Assembly: GCF_001294205.1 (NCBI RefSeq)
Contig: NZ_LAQT01000006.1
Coordinates: forward strand, 62,001 to 126,000
From: Amantichitinum ursilacus
Lineage (GTDB): Bacteria; Pseudomonadota; Gammaproteobacteria; Burkholderiales; Chitinibacteraceae
DNA length: 64,000 nt
Reading direction: 5' to 3'
The position numbers and the translations under genes are program-made. Each line of letters starts with the position of its first letter. Positions within the stretch are counted from its first letter, which is position 1. The notes below the pieces were generated by a model. The model saw only the letters and a list, made by a program, of their open reading frames with translations. It did no database searches and was not told the DNA's origin. Shown in pieces: positions 46,797 to 56,764 of the stretch.

Positions 46797-47495
46797 TTAC
46801 GCAGTCCAGAACACCGATTTATTGCCCTTGACGGCATCAAGCACGCGGCGGATGGGGTATTGCTCCGTCAGCGGCTTGTCTTCAGTCAGCGCGGTTTGCA
46901 GCAATTCTTTTTTGCCTTCGCCAGTAATGTGCACGATCACGTTATGTGCTTTGGCAATCGTGGGCAGCGTCAGCGTAATGCGCTTGTGCGGCGCCACCGG
47001 CGGCGTAACGGCGGCCACCAGGTCGGTTGAGGCGCAAGCGGCTTCGAGTTCGGGCGCGTTGGGAAACAGCGATGCGGTGTGACCGTCTTCGCCCATGCCC
47101 AGAATCAGCACGTCAAACGGGGCGGGCAGGGTGGCGAAGCGTTGTTCAATTTCGGCCTGACCTTCGTGCGGCGTAGCGGCGGCGGAGACCGGCGAAACAA
47201 AATGAATGGCGGCGGCTTTGCCCACCAGCAGGTTCTGGCGCACGGTGCGTTCATTGCTGTCGGCATGGTCGACCGGTACCCAGCGCTCATCCACCAATGT
47301 GGCGTACACCTTGTCGAAATCGATATCGAGTTCGCTCAGCGCCTTGAACATGCCGGCTGGCGTGCGTCCGCCCGAAACGGCCAGCGACGCCTTGCCGCGT
47401 GCCGCGATGGCCAGGTTGAGTTGCTGGCCGATGGTTTGCGCCAGTTGCTGGTCCAGTTGGTCTTTCGACGCGAATTCATGCCATTGAACGGACAT
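46797..47495 (-). CDS. pgl: 6-phosphogluconolactonase
   Basis: 232 residues. Hydrolyses 6-phosphogluconolactone to 6-phosphogluconate. Conserved stretches are LAVSGGRTPAGMF, VDERWVPVDHADSNERTV and LGMGEDGHTASLFPNAPEL. The ATG at 47495 follows an AGAGG site. It sits between zwf and hexR in the same direction, an operon order common in Proteobacteria. Confidence 0.96.
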   Translation of the reverse strand: MSVQWHEFASKDQLDQQLAQTIGQQLNLAIAARGKASLAVSGGRTPAGMFKALSELDIDFDKVYATLVDERWVPVDHADSNERTVRQNLLVGKAAAIHFVSPVSAAATPHEGQAEIEQRFATLPAPFDVLILGMGEDGHTASLFPNAPELEAACASTDLVAAVTPPVAPHKRITLTLPTIAKAHNVIVHITGEGKKELLQTALTEDKPLTEQYPIRRVLDAVKGNKSVFWTA

Positions 47496-47614
47496 TCACT
47501 ACCTCTTGAAATTGTTGCATTTGCTGCAGTGCATCAAAAACCCTGCGGCAAATCGGCAAAAGCGCGCCCCGACTGGAGCGCGCTTTGAGTACGGCACTGT
47601 TGGTTAAACGTGGA

Positions 47615-49069
<1,455 letters not shown>

Positions 49070-49300
49070 AAGGGACGTTCCTTTTCCTTTTATGCGGGAG
49101 GCCAGGCGGCCTCCGTTTCTGTAACAGCCAGTGGGACTGTTCCGGGCTCTGCGCCAAGGCTACGGCATGCGTTACGGCCTGCGCGATGTGGGCAGGGGAT
49201 GGCACCCCGCCGTACCTCTTGCCGCCATTGAAAATGCACGGTTTTAACGCGCAATATCAACTATGCTCGGCTTGTAACGCTGCTGGACGTAGTAAGACTT

Positions 49301-49315
49301 TGTAATCTTACTACA
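49301..49315. promoter_or_regulatory. HexR operator near zwf
   Basis: TGTAATCTTACTACA matches the HexR pattern TGTARTnnnAYTACA in every specified position. It lies 232 bases before the zwf start. It is embedded in a larger perfect inverted repeat: GTAGTAAGA at 49289-49297 and TCTTACTAC at 49306-49314. Confidence 0.75.
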
Positions 49316-49578
49316 TCGACAAAGCGTGGCGCAAACGGTATCGCCTACACGAGTTCCTGGCAAAACCAACAGAGTTTGTCCTGGATCAAATCACTGCTGA
49401 ACACTTGGTTATGTTGCAGTGCAGCAGCACCCTTTTGTGTCATATTAAAAGTTGAGTCGGTACCGGGGTTGTAGTAAAACTACGCCTCGGCAACTAATTC
49501 CAAGGCCCTTACGGCTACCCTGCAATACCGTTAGAAAGCACCATCCATTTACCGCGATCCCTCTACCGGAGTCCTGCA
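49316..49578. other. Rest of the zwf-edd divergent regulatory region
   Basis: The zwf-edd gap (49070-49578, 509 bases) has no coding potential that I can support. It holds the two HexR boxes described separately and a GGAG ribosome site for edd just before 49579. The stretch 49070-49288 upstream of zwf shows no further repeats that I can identify. Confidence 0.5.
49470..49484. promoter_or_regulatory. HexR operator near edd
   Basis: TGTAGTAAAACTACG matches TGTARTnnnAYTACA except for the last base. It lies 95 bases before the edd ATG, where it could overlap the edd promoter (TTGTAG at 49469-49474 as a possible -35). Confidence 0.7.
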
Positions 49579-51414
49579 ATGCCTGCTGTCAGCCCCGTTC
49601 ACCCCCGGCTTACCGAGGTAACCCGGCGTATCGTCGAACGTAGTCGCGAATCCCGTCAGCGCTATCTTGCGCGGCTGGATCAGGCAGCCAGTAAAGAGCC
49701 GGTGCGTAAAGGGCTCGCATGCACCAATCAGGCGCATGGCTGGGCTGCGGCGCCCGAGAAAGACAAGATCATGCTGCGCGAAATGCGCCACCCCAACGTG
49801 GCGATCGTGTCTTCATATAACGATATGTTGTCGGCCCATCAGCCGTTCGAAACTTACCCCGCCATCATCAAGAATGCCGTGCATGAAGTGGGCGCCACTG
49901 CGCAATTCGCTGGCGGTACGCCCGCGATGTGTGATGGTGTCACCCAAGGTGAGCCGGGCATGGAGTTGTCGCTGTTCAGCCGCGATGTGATCGCCATGTC
50001 GACTGCCATCGCGCTGTCGCACAATATGTTCGATGCCGTCACTTTGCTGGGTGTATGTGACAAGATTGTGCCAGGCCTGCTGATTGGTGTTTTGCAGTTT
50101 GGTCATCTGCCCGCCGTGTTTGTACCTGCCGGCCCCATGACTTCGGGGATTTCGAACGGCGAAAAATCCAAAATCCGCCAGTTGTTTGCTGAAGGCAAAT
50201 GCGATCGCCTTGAGCTGCTGCGCTCGGAAGAAGCGTCGTATCACGGCGCGGGCACCTGTACGTTCTATGGCACGGCCAACAGCAACCAGATGCTGATGGA
50301 AATCATGGGTCTGCATCTGCCCGGTTCTGCCTTTGTGCACCCCAACACCCCGCTGCGCGATGCGCTGACCGCTGAGGCCGGCCGCGTGGCCGCCCGCAAT
50401 ACCGCGCTGGGCAACAACTTTATTCCGGTTGGGCGCATGATCGACGAGAAAGCCGTCGTTAACGGCATCGTCGGTTTGCTGGCCACCGGTGGCTCGACGA
50501 ACCACACCATGCACCTGACCGCCGCCGCGCGTGCTGCGGGCATCGTGATCGACTGGAGCGATTTTGATGATCTGTCGGCCGTGGTGCCGCTGCTGGCCAA
50601 GATCTATCCGAATGGCGCATCGGACGTAAACCAGTTTCACGCTGCAGGTGGCATGGGCTACCTGACGCGCGAGCTACTGAAGGGCGGCTACCTGCACGCC
50701 GACGTCATGACAGTGATGGGCCAGGGTTTGCAGTACTACACGCGTGAACCTTTCTTGATCGACGGCAAGGTCGAATGGCGCGAAGCACCGGAACATTCGG
50801 CAGACGAATCGGTGCTGCGGCCGATCACCAAGCCGTTTAGCGCGGATGGCGGCCTGCGTTTGCTGGACGGCAATCTGGGTCGCGCCGTGATGAAGGTCTC
50901 GGCTGTGCAGCCGGAGCACCGCATCGTCGAAGCGCCGGTCATGGTGTTCCATGATCAGCATGATGTGCTTGAAGCATTCAAACGCGGCGAGATGGAAAAG
51001 GACTTGATTGTCGTGCTGCGCTTCCAGGGGCCACGTGCAATGGGTATGCCCGAACTGCACAAGCTGACCCCGGTGATGGGGGTGTTACAGGATCGCGGCT
51101 TCAAGGTGGCGCTGATCACCGATGGCCGGATGTCTGGTGCATCGGGCAAGGTCCCCTCGGCGATCCATATCACGCCCGAAGCGCTGGCTGGTGGCCCGCT
51201 GGCCAAATTGCGTGACGGCGATATTGTGCGCCTTGATGCAGTGACCGGCGTGCTGCAGGCCAAAGTGGATTCTGCGGTCTGGGCGTCGCGCGAGCGGGCC
51301 GAGGCCGATCTGGATGCGAACCAGCACGGCATGGGTCGCGAGCTGTTTGCTTCTTTCCGTCACGCTGCCACGGGCGCGGAAGAGGGCGCCTTGTCGCTGG
51401 GATTGGCGCATTAA
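49579..51414 (+). CDS. edd: Phosphogluconate dehydratase
   Basis: 611 residues. Fe-S dehydratase of the IlvD/Edd family that forms 2-keto-3-deoxy-6-phosphogluconate, the defining ED step. Typical stretches: [63 protein letters not shown] and [19 protein letters not shown]. Cluster cysteines are in these first, third and fourth motifs. GGAG precedes the ATG. eda follows after 124 bases. Confidence 0.98.
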   Translation: MPAVSPVHPRLTEVTRRIVERSRESRQRYLARLDQAASKEPVRKGLACTNQAHGWAAAPEKDKIMLREMRHPNVAIVSSYNDMLSAHQPFETYPAIIKNAVHEVGATAQFAGGTPAMCDGVTQGEPGMELSLFSRDVIAMSTAIALSHNMFDAVTLLGVCDKIVPGLLIGVLQFGHLPAVFVPAGPMTSGISNGEKSKIRQLFAEGKCDRLELLRSEEASYHGAGTCTFYGTANSNQMLMEIMGLHLPGSAFVHPNTPLRDALTAEAGRVAARNTALGNNFIPVGRMIDEKAVVNGIVGLLATGGSTNHTMHLTAAARAAGIVIDWSDFDDLSAVVPLLAKIYPNGASDVNQFHAAGGMGYLTRELLKGGYLHADVMTVMGQGLQYYTREPFLIDGKVEWREAPEHSADESVLRPITKPFSADGGLRLLDGNLGRAVMKVSAVQPEHRIVEAPVMVFHDQHDVLEAFKRGEMEKDLIVVLRFQGPRAMGMPELHKLTPVMGVLQDRGFKVALITDGRMSGASGKVPSAIHITPEALAGGPLAKLRDGDIVRLDAVTGVLQAKVDSAVWASRERAEADLDANQHGMGRELFASFRHAATGAEEGALSLGLAH

Positions 51415-51538
51415 GCGCGCAATCCGGCGCAAGGCATCTGGGGGTGGTCCCGCCAGCGCAGTATTCCGTACGTGCCAACTAGCGGAATGCGCGGGGCGAT
51501 CGTAGGTTCTAACGAGCAATTATTAGAAAGTCAGGATC

Positions 51539-52162
51539 ATGCAAATTCGTGAAATCATGCGCTCCTGCCCGGTGATGCCGGTGCTGGTGATCGAAAAGAC
51601 CGAACACGCTGTACCACTGGCCAAAGCGCTGGTCGCAGGCGGTATCCGTGTACTCGAAGTTACGCTGCGGACGGAAGCGGCGCTCGAATCGGTGCGGTTG
51701 ATTGCCGAACAAGTGCCCGAGGCAATCGTTGGTGTGGGGACGGTCATCCGGCCCGAGCAGTTCAAGCAATCGCGCGATGCCGGTGCGCGTTTCGCCGTCA
51801 CGCCGGGCCTGACGCCCAAGCTGGTGGCCGGTGCGCTTGAAGTCGGAATCCCGCTGCTGCCCGGTGTGATGACTCCTTCCGAAGTCATTTACGCGCTGGA
51901 AGAAGGCTTTGACGCGCTCAAACTGTTCCCGGCTGAGCAAGCGGGTTCGTACGGCATGCTCAAGGCACTGGGTGGCCCGCTGGCTGAAGTGCTGTTCTGT
52001 CCGACTGGAGGCGTTACGCCCGAGTCAGCGCCCAAACTGTTAGCGCTGCCGAATGTGGGTTGTGTCGGTGGTTCGTGGCTCGCGCCCAAGGATAAACTGG
52101 CGGCAGGCGACTGGGCGGCAATCACCGAACTGGCGAAAGCAGCGGCTGCATTGCGCGGTTGA
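51539..52162 (+). CDS. eda: KDPG/KHG aldolase
   Basis: 207 residues. Class I aldolase splitting KDPG into pyruvate and glyceraldehyde-3-P. Catalytic Glu in LEVTLRTEAALE, the TPGLTPKLV substrate loop, and the Schiff-base lysine in ALKLFPAE. It follows edd; gap starts 265 bases downstream, so the three genes carry hexose flux to the lower glycolytic trunk. Confidence 0.97.
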   Translation: MQIREIMRSCPVMPVLVIEKTEHAVPLAKALVAGGIRVLEVTLRTEAALESVRLIAEQVPEAIVGVGTVIRPEQFKQSRDAGARFAVTPGLTPKLVAGALEVGIPLLPGVMTPSEVIYALEEGFDALKLFPAEQAGSYGMLKALGGPLAEVLFCPTGGVTPESAPKLLALPNVGCVGGSWLAPKDKLAAGDWAAITELAKAAAALRG

Positions 52163-52206
52163 TTGCCGTTTGCATGGGGCGGCGATCGGGGCGGAAGTGG
52201 ATTTGA

Positions 52207-52221
52207 AACACGACGCGTGTT
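52207..52221. promoter_or_regulatory. Palindrome upstream of gap (possible operator)
   Basis: AACACGACGCGTGTT is a perfect 6-3-6 inverted repeat 206 bases before the gap start. It does not match HexR. No regulator can be assigned. Confidence 0.3.
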
Positions 52222-52427
52222 GAATGTCCGGATGCAAACACCATCTGCTCAGGATTACACTGTCGCCCCATAAGATTGCGTCGACCGCATCGATCGCGCG
52301 GCCCGGCAGATGGCATACTGCCCGACCGGTCAGTCGCACTATCTATATATAAGTAATGTGTACTCAAGCCGCTGAGGGTCGGACAGCCCCAGCGGCTCAC
52401 TCGTTAATCCAACCAGGAGAAATCGTC

Positions 52428-53444
52428 ATGGCAATCCGCATCGCCATCAACGGCTACGGCCGCATCGGCCGCAACGTGCTGCGCGCACTGTATGAATCGG
52501 GCCGGACCAACGAATTCCAGGTCGTCGCCATCAATGATCTGGGCGACGCCAATACCAATGCTCACCTGACCAAGTATGACACCGTGCACGGCCGCTTTAA
52601 CGGCACCGTGGCGGTTGAAGGTGAATTCATGGTCGTCAACGGCGACAAGATCAAGGTTTGCGCCGTGCGCAATCCGGCCGAACTGCCGTGGAAAGACCTG
52701 GGTGTGGACGTCGTGCTGGAATGTACCGGCTTCTTCACCACCAAAGAAAAAGCCTCGGCCCACATCACCGCTGGCGCCAAGAAAGTCATCATTTCTGCCC
52801 CGGGCGGCGCGGATGTCGACGCCACCATCGTTTATGGCGTTAACCATGGCGTGCTGAAAGCCAGCGACACCGTCATTTCGAACGCTTCTTGCACCACCAA
52901 CTGCCTGGCCCCGCTGGTCAAGCCGCTGCACGACAAGATCGGGATCGTGGCTGGCCTGATGACCACCGTGCACTCTTACACCAATGACCAGGTGCTGACC
53001 GACGTGTACCACAGCGATTTGCGTCGCGCCCGTTCGGCCACGCAATCAATGATCCCGACCAAGACCGGCGCTGCATCGGCTGTGGGTCTGGTGCTGCCGG
53101 AACTGAATGGCAAACTCGACGGTTTTGCCGTACGCGTTCCGACCATCAACGTTTCGCTGGTCGATCTGTCGTTTACCGCTGCCCGCGCCACCACCAAAGA
53201 AGAAATTCACTCCATCATCAAGGAAGCTTCGGAAGGTGAACTGAAAGGCATCCTTAACTTCAACGATCTGCCGCTGGTTTCGCATGACTTTAACCATGAC
53301 CCGGCTTCGTCAACTTACGAAGCGGGCTATACCAAGGTCACCAATGGCGGCCTGCTGGTCAAGGTATTGTCGTGGTACGACAACGAATGGGGCTTCTCCA
53401 ACCGTATGCTCGATACGACCAAAGCATTGTGGAACGCTAAATAA
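52428..53444 (+). CDS. gap: Type I glyceraldehyde-3-phosphate dehydrogenase
   Basis: 338 residues. Oxidises the glyceraldehyde-3-P released by Eda. [19 protein letters not shown] is the NAD motif; catalytic Cys155 is in [30 protein letters not shown] is shared by GapA and Epd, but the SNASCTTN and overall form favour GAPDH. The ATG at 52428 has an AGGAG site; a longer open frame to 52356 adds no family sequence. A perfect terminator follows. Confidence 0.96.
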   Translation: MAIRIAINGYGRIGRNVLRALYESGRTNEFQVVAINDLGDANTNAHLTKYDTVHGRFNGTVAVEGEFMVVNGDKIKVCAVRNPAELPWKDLGVDVVLECTGFFTTKEKASAHITAGAKKVIISAPGGADVDATIVYGVNHGVLKASDTVISNASCTTNCLAPLVKPLHDKIGIVAGLMTTVHSYTNDQVLTDVYHSDLRRARSATQSMIPTKTGAASAVGLVLPELNGKLDGFAVRVPTINVSLVDLSFTAARATTKEEIHSIIKEASEGELKGILNFNDLPLVSHDFNHDPASSTYEAGYTKVTNGGLLVKVLSWYDNEWGFSNRMLDTTKALWNAK

Positions 53445-53470
53445 CGCGTTTTAAAGATGTTTGTTTTAAA

Positions 53471-53499
53471 CAAAGGCCGCTTTTGCGGCCTTTGTTTTT
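53471..53499 (+). terminator. Rho-independent terminator after gap
   Basis: A perfect 10-bp stem (53471-53480 with 53485-53494), TTTT loop and five T. Confidence 0.93.
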
Positions 53500-53806
53500 G
53501 CCTGTATCCGCCGAAATAAAACGAATGTTCGAATATGCTGATTTATTGCTAATTGATTGAATTGATTGTAATTAATCGCAATAAAAAACTAGACGGTTGA
53601 CTAGTCGAGAATGACTCTCGGAAAGTTGATCCATAGGAATGTTGCACGCATACGACAATAATCAGGTTGTTCCTGGTTCCGGTTTGCGACGCATAAGGTC
53701 GTTCCCGTATGCTTTGACGGTAGAGCAAGGTTCGCGTCATCTGTAACGCCCAATCTTGCAAATACAGCTGGTTGAACGACCACTTATCAAACTAGGAGAC
53801 CTATAA
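53500..53806 (+). promoter_or_regulatory. Leader region of porin 1 with adjacent hairpins
   Basis: These 307 bases between the gap terminator and porin 1 are AT-rich and contain no gene I can support. Two adjacent short dyads, ACTAG/CTAGT (53588-53592 with 53601-53605) and CGAGA/TCTCG (53606-53610 with 53616-53620), may form stem-loops in a porin leader RNA or be protein sites. An AGGAG site precedes the ATG at 53807. Confidence 0.5.
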
Positions 53807-54934
53807 ATGTTTAAGCGTGCTCTGATTGCTGCTGCGGTAACCGCTACTTTCGCCGCACCGGCTTTCGCTGATGTGACCATCAGCGGCGCTGCGGAAATGG
53901 ATATTTTCGTACGTACTCACCAGGCTTCGTCGTCCAGCAATGGCGATGGCGGCAGCTCCGCTATCCTGAACGAAACCGATCTGACGCTGAACTTCGACGG
54001 TGTCGACAAGCTCGATTCCGGCGACAAGCTGATTTGGCACGTTGCACAAAAAGTGGCTACTCCTGGTACCGTGGCATGGGGCTCGCGTGAAGCCTACATC
54101 GGCCTGAGCGGCAACTGGGGTACCTTCCGTTCGGGTCGCGTGTTTGCACCGTCTTACCTGGCTCTGGATGCGTTCCAATGGGGCGCCGGTAACCTGTGGG
54201 AAGATTACGGCGCGAACGCTGTATGGTTCAAATCGGCTCTGGCCTACACCACGCCTGACTTCGGTGGCTTCGGTGTGCAAGTTGCTTACGACCTGGGCAC
54301 CAAAACTGCTCAAGGCCAAACCTGGGCTGTTGATGCAATCGCTACCTACAACGGTAACGGTCTGAGCCTGGCTGGTGGTTATCAGCAACAGAAAGGTGTT
54401 GGTGTGACTGGCGCGGCTAACCCGGCTGGCGGCAACTTCGGTGCCTTCAACCAGGATGATGCGTTCACCTCCGGCGGCGATACCGGCCTGAAGCAAGAGT
54501 TCTACTTTGCTCAAGGTAACTGGGACATCGGCAACGGCTTTACCGTTCGCGGCGGCTGGAAGCACAACAAGTGGACCGATGACAACCATGTCACCAACGG
54601 CGCTTACGGCTTCAGCAACAGCGCTGAAAACGACCAGTTCCTGGTTGCCGGTGCCTACAGCTGGGGCAAGAACTCTGTAGCTCTGGGCTGGCAAGACATC
54701 GTTAACAGCAAGACCGATGGTAACGACAACAAAGACCACGATCTGAACCAGATCTTCGGTCAGTACACCTACGGTCTGTCCAAGAACACCGTATCGTTCC
54801 TGCAAGTTCGCTACCACAAGTTCAAAGACGACACCGCTCGTCCGCTGGTTGCTGCTACGTGGCAAGTTGATGGCACCGCTACCGGTACCAACAACGGCGC
54901 TCGCGTTCTGGTTGGCACCTGGACCGGCTTCTAA
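53807..54934 (+). CDS. Gram-negative outer-membrane porin (first of tandem pair)
   Basis: 375 residues. Trimeric 16-strand general diffusion porin of the beta-proteobacterial type. Signal peptide MFKRALIAAAVTATFAAPAFA is followed by DVTISGAAEMDIFVR. SREAYIGLSGNWGTFRSGRV is the typical Neisserial/Burkholderial porin stretch, and the protein ends in Phe, as outer-membrane barrels need. Codons are strongly biased (GCT, GGT, CGT), unlike most neighbours, suggesting very high expression. Pores for sugar entry would fit the neighbouring sugar ABC genes. Confidence 0.94.
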   Translation: MFKRALIAAAVTATFAAPAFADVTISGAAEMDIFVRTHQASSSSNGDGGSSAILNETDLTLNFDGVDKLDSGDKLIWHVAQKVATPGTVAWGSREAYIGLSGNWGTFRSGRVFAPSYLALDAFQWGAGNLWEDYGANAVWFKSALAYTTPDFGGFGVQVAYDLGTKTAQGQTWAVDAIATYNGNGLSLAGGYQQQKGVGVTGAANPAGGNFGAFNQDDAFTSGGDTGLKQEFYFAQGNWDIGNGFTVRGGWKHNKWTDDNHVTNGAYGFSNSAENDQFLVAGAYSWGKNSVALGWQDIVNSKTDGNDNKDHDLNQIFGQYTYGLSKNTVSFLQVRYHKFKDDTARPLVAATWQVDGTATGTNNGARVLVGTWTGF

Positions 54935-54961
54935 TCAGAAATACGTTTCTGGTTAAATGCT

Positions 54962-54992
54962 AAAAAAGGGCAGCGCAAGCTGCCCTTTTTTT
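54962..54992 (+). terminator. Rho-independent terminator after porin 1
   Basis: GGGCAGC stem (54968-54974 with 54979-54985), GCAA loop, A-run before and T7 after. Confidence 0.93.
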
Positions 54993-55045
54993 ATTGGCGT
55001 TTGTTGTATTGTTGTTGGCTGGATACCGGTTTGTTTAATTCTCAA

Positions 55046-55129
55046 AATATCATTAAGAATCATAAGTTAATAGGTTTCCGGAGTTAATTGCCAATAGCCA
55101 ATTTGCAACCACCTCAAGGTGGTTTTTTT
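55046..55129 (+). ncRNA. Possible small RNA or attenuated leader between the porins
   Basis: TTGTTG (55012-55017) and TTTAAT (55034-55039), 16 bases apart, precede an AT-rich stretch without coding potential ending in a terminator-like stem (55107-55113 with 55118-55124, TCAA loop, seven T). A transcript of about 80 bases could be made. It could equally be an attenuator in the leader of porin 2, whose ATG is at 55262. The whole gap is 54935-55261. Start position is a guess. Confidence 0.25.
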
Positions 55130-55130
55130 A
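55107..55130 (+). terminator. Orphan intrinsic terminator upstream of porin 2
   Basis: A perfect 7-bp stem with a TCAA loop followed by TTTTTTT. No gene ends before it after the porin 1 terminator, so it must end a short transcript or attenuate porin 2. Confidence 0.7.
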
Positions 55131-55261
55131 CGCGTTGTCCTGATCAAGTTGCCCCGCCTAAGCTGCGTTCCCAACAGCCGTCGGTCGATCCGAAAGCCGA
55201 TCTGGCTGAGGTCCGCCAGCGTTGTGCAACCGCAATTCAAAAATAATCAGGAGAACCTGTC

Positions 55262-56413
55262 ATGTTCAAACGTGTACTTATCGCTTCCGCGCTCAGCGCC
55301 GCATTTGCCGCGCCTGCTTTTGCTGATGTGACCATTTCCGGTTCGGCCGAAATGGACCTGTTTGTGCGTACCCATCAAGCTACGTCGCAAAACAATGACG
55401 GTGGCAGCACCGCATTCGGCAACGAAACCGATCTGATCATCAACTTTGATGGCAAAGACAAACTGGACAGCGGCAATTCGCTGATCTGGCACGTGGGCCA
55501 GAAAGTGCAGACGCCGGGTACGGCCGCCTGGGGCAGCCGTGAAGCTTATGTCGGCATTGCCGGTGAATGGGGTTCGTTCCGTTCGGGCCGCATGTTCGCG
55601 CCGACTTACCTGGCGCTGGATGAATTCCAGTGGGGTGCGGGCAATCTGTGGGAAGACTATGGCGCGAATGCGGTGTGGTTTAAAGAAGCCATCACCTATG
55701 CCACGCCTGATCTGAACGGCTTCGGCGCAGAAGTGATGTACGACTTCGGCACCAAGACTGCGAAAGGCCAGACCTACGCGCTGGACGCAGTGGCTCGCTA
55801 CAAGGGCTACGGCTTCAATGTGTCGGGTGGTTATCAAACCCAGAAAGGCGTGGCCAACAAGAACGACGCCAACAACGGCAACCGCGTTACCTTCAACATT
55901 GATGACGCGTTCCAGAGCGGTGGCGATACCGGCGCCAAGCAGGAGTTCTACTTTGTGCAAGGCAACTGGAAAATCGTTAACAGCGGCTTCCAGGTGCGCG
56001 CTGGCTACAAGCACAACAAGTGGACTGACGAAAACGGCAGCATCACCGGTCTGAAGAACTTCAAGGCTGAGAACGACCAGTTCCTGGTGGCCGGTTCGTA
56101 CGACTTCATGCAAAAGCATCAAGTGGCGCTTGGCTGGCAGTCTATCGTCAACAACAAGTACAACGGCCACAAGAGCACCGACGCGTTCGGCCGTCATATC
56201 GATGATGGCGATTTCGATAGCAACCAGATCTTTGGTCAGTACACCTACGCACTGTCCAAGCAAACCGTGAGCTACGCACAAGTGCGTTATCAGATGTTTG
56301 GTTCGGATAACGGGCGTCCGGCTGTTTCCACCTCGGGCCAGTTCGACGGCGTTTCGATGACGGGCACCGATAACGGTTCGCGCGTGATGATCGGTACCTA
56401 CACCTCGTTCTGA
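55262..56413 (+). CDS. Gram-negative outer-membrane porin (second of tandem pair)
   Basis: 383 residues, a close paralogue of porin 1: same signal peptide form (MFKRVLIASALSAAFAAPAFA), same DVTISGSAEMDLFVR start, same LALDEFQWGAGNLWEDYGANAVWF middle and a terminal Phe. Codon use is less extreme than in porin 1 (more GCG, CTG and GCC), suggesting lower expression. An AGGAG site lies before the ATG, and a terminator follows. Confidence 0.94.
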   Translation: MFKRVLIASALSAAFAAPAFADVTISGSAEMDLFVRTHQATSQNNDGGSTAFGNETDLIINFDGKDKLDSGNSLIWHVGQKVQTPGTAAWGSREAYVGIAGEWGSFRSGRMFAPTYLALDEFQWGAGNLWEDYGANAVWFKEAITYATPDLNGFGAEVMYDFGTKTAKGQTYALDAVARYKGYGFNVSGGYQTQKGVANKNDANNGNRVTFNIDDAFQSGGDTGAKQEFYFVQGNWKIVNSGFQVRAGYKHNKWTDENGSITGLKNFKAENDQFLVAGSYDFMQKHQVALGWQSIVNNKYNGHKSTDAFGRHIDDGDFDSNQIFGQYTYALSKQTVSYAQVRYQMFGSDNGRPAVSTSGQFDGVSMTGTDNGSRVMIGTYTSF

Positions 56414-56440
56414 TCGCAAACGGTTAAACATCTTGTTTCA

Positions 56441-56467
56441 GGGACGGCTTGGGCCGTCCCTTTTTTT
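56441..56467 (+). terminator. Rho-independent terminator after porin 2
   Basis: A perfect 8-bp stem (56441-56448 with 56453-56460), TTGG loop and seven T. Confidence 0.93.
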
Positions 56468-56764
56468 CGTCTGCGATGCAGTCAGCTTTACTGCAAAAAT
56501 GTAATCAGATTGCTTTAGCTACATTCCCCACCAAGTGGTCTTATCATCTCGGGGCGTTTTTTGCCCATCCGTGTCTCTTTTGCACCCGCCCCAAAACGCC
56601 GCAAAGCAAATATCCACGCGGTTTTGCGCTGTTTCATAAGGCATACGCCGTACATATATGCCCTGGTCAGGGGTTCACCTGATTTCGGCGGAATTGGCCT
56701 GCAACTAGAGTCTCTAGCGCGAGCGAAGCCATGGGGCGGCTCGCAGCCTAGGAGACCGAAGAAA
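56468..56764 (+). promoter_or_regulatory. Upstream region of the sugar ABC operon
   Basis: No gene is supported in this stretch; an open frame from 56561 runs into the binding protein but gives no signal peptide. CTAGAGTCTCTAG (56705-56717) is a perfect 6-1-6 palindrome 47 bases before the gtsA ATG and could be an operator. A TAGGAGA ribosome site follows at about 56749. Confidence 0.45.

Noticed and set aside
56498-56525. AATGTA...TACATT dyad containing TGTAAT, considered as a HexR box upstream of gtsA.
   Set aside because: The half-sites are 16 bases apart; HexR boxes need them about three apart.
56561-56764. 68-residue extension of the sugar binding protein.
   Set aside because: It would bury the clear signal peptide that starts at 56765, which also has a ribosome site.
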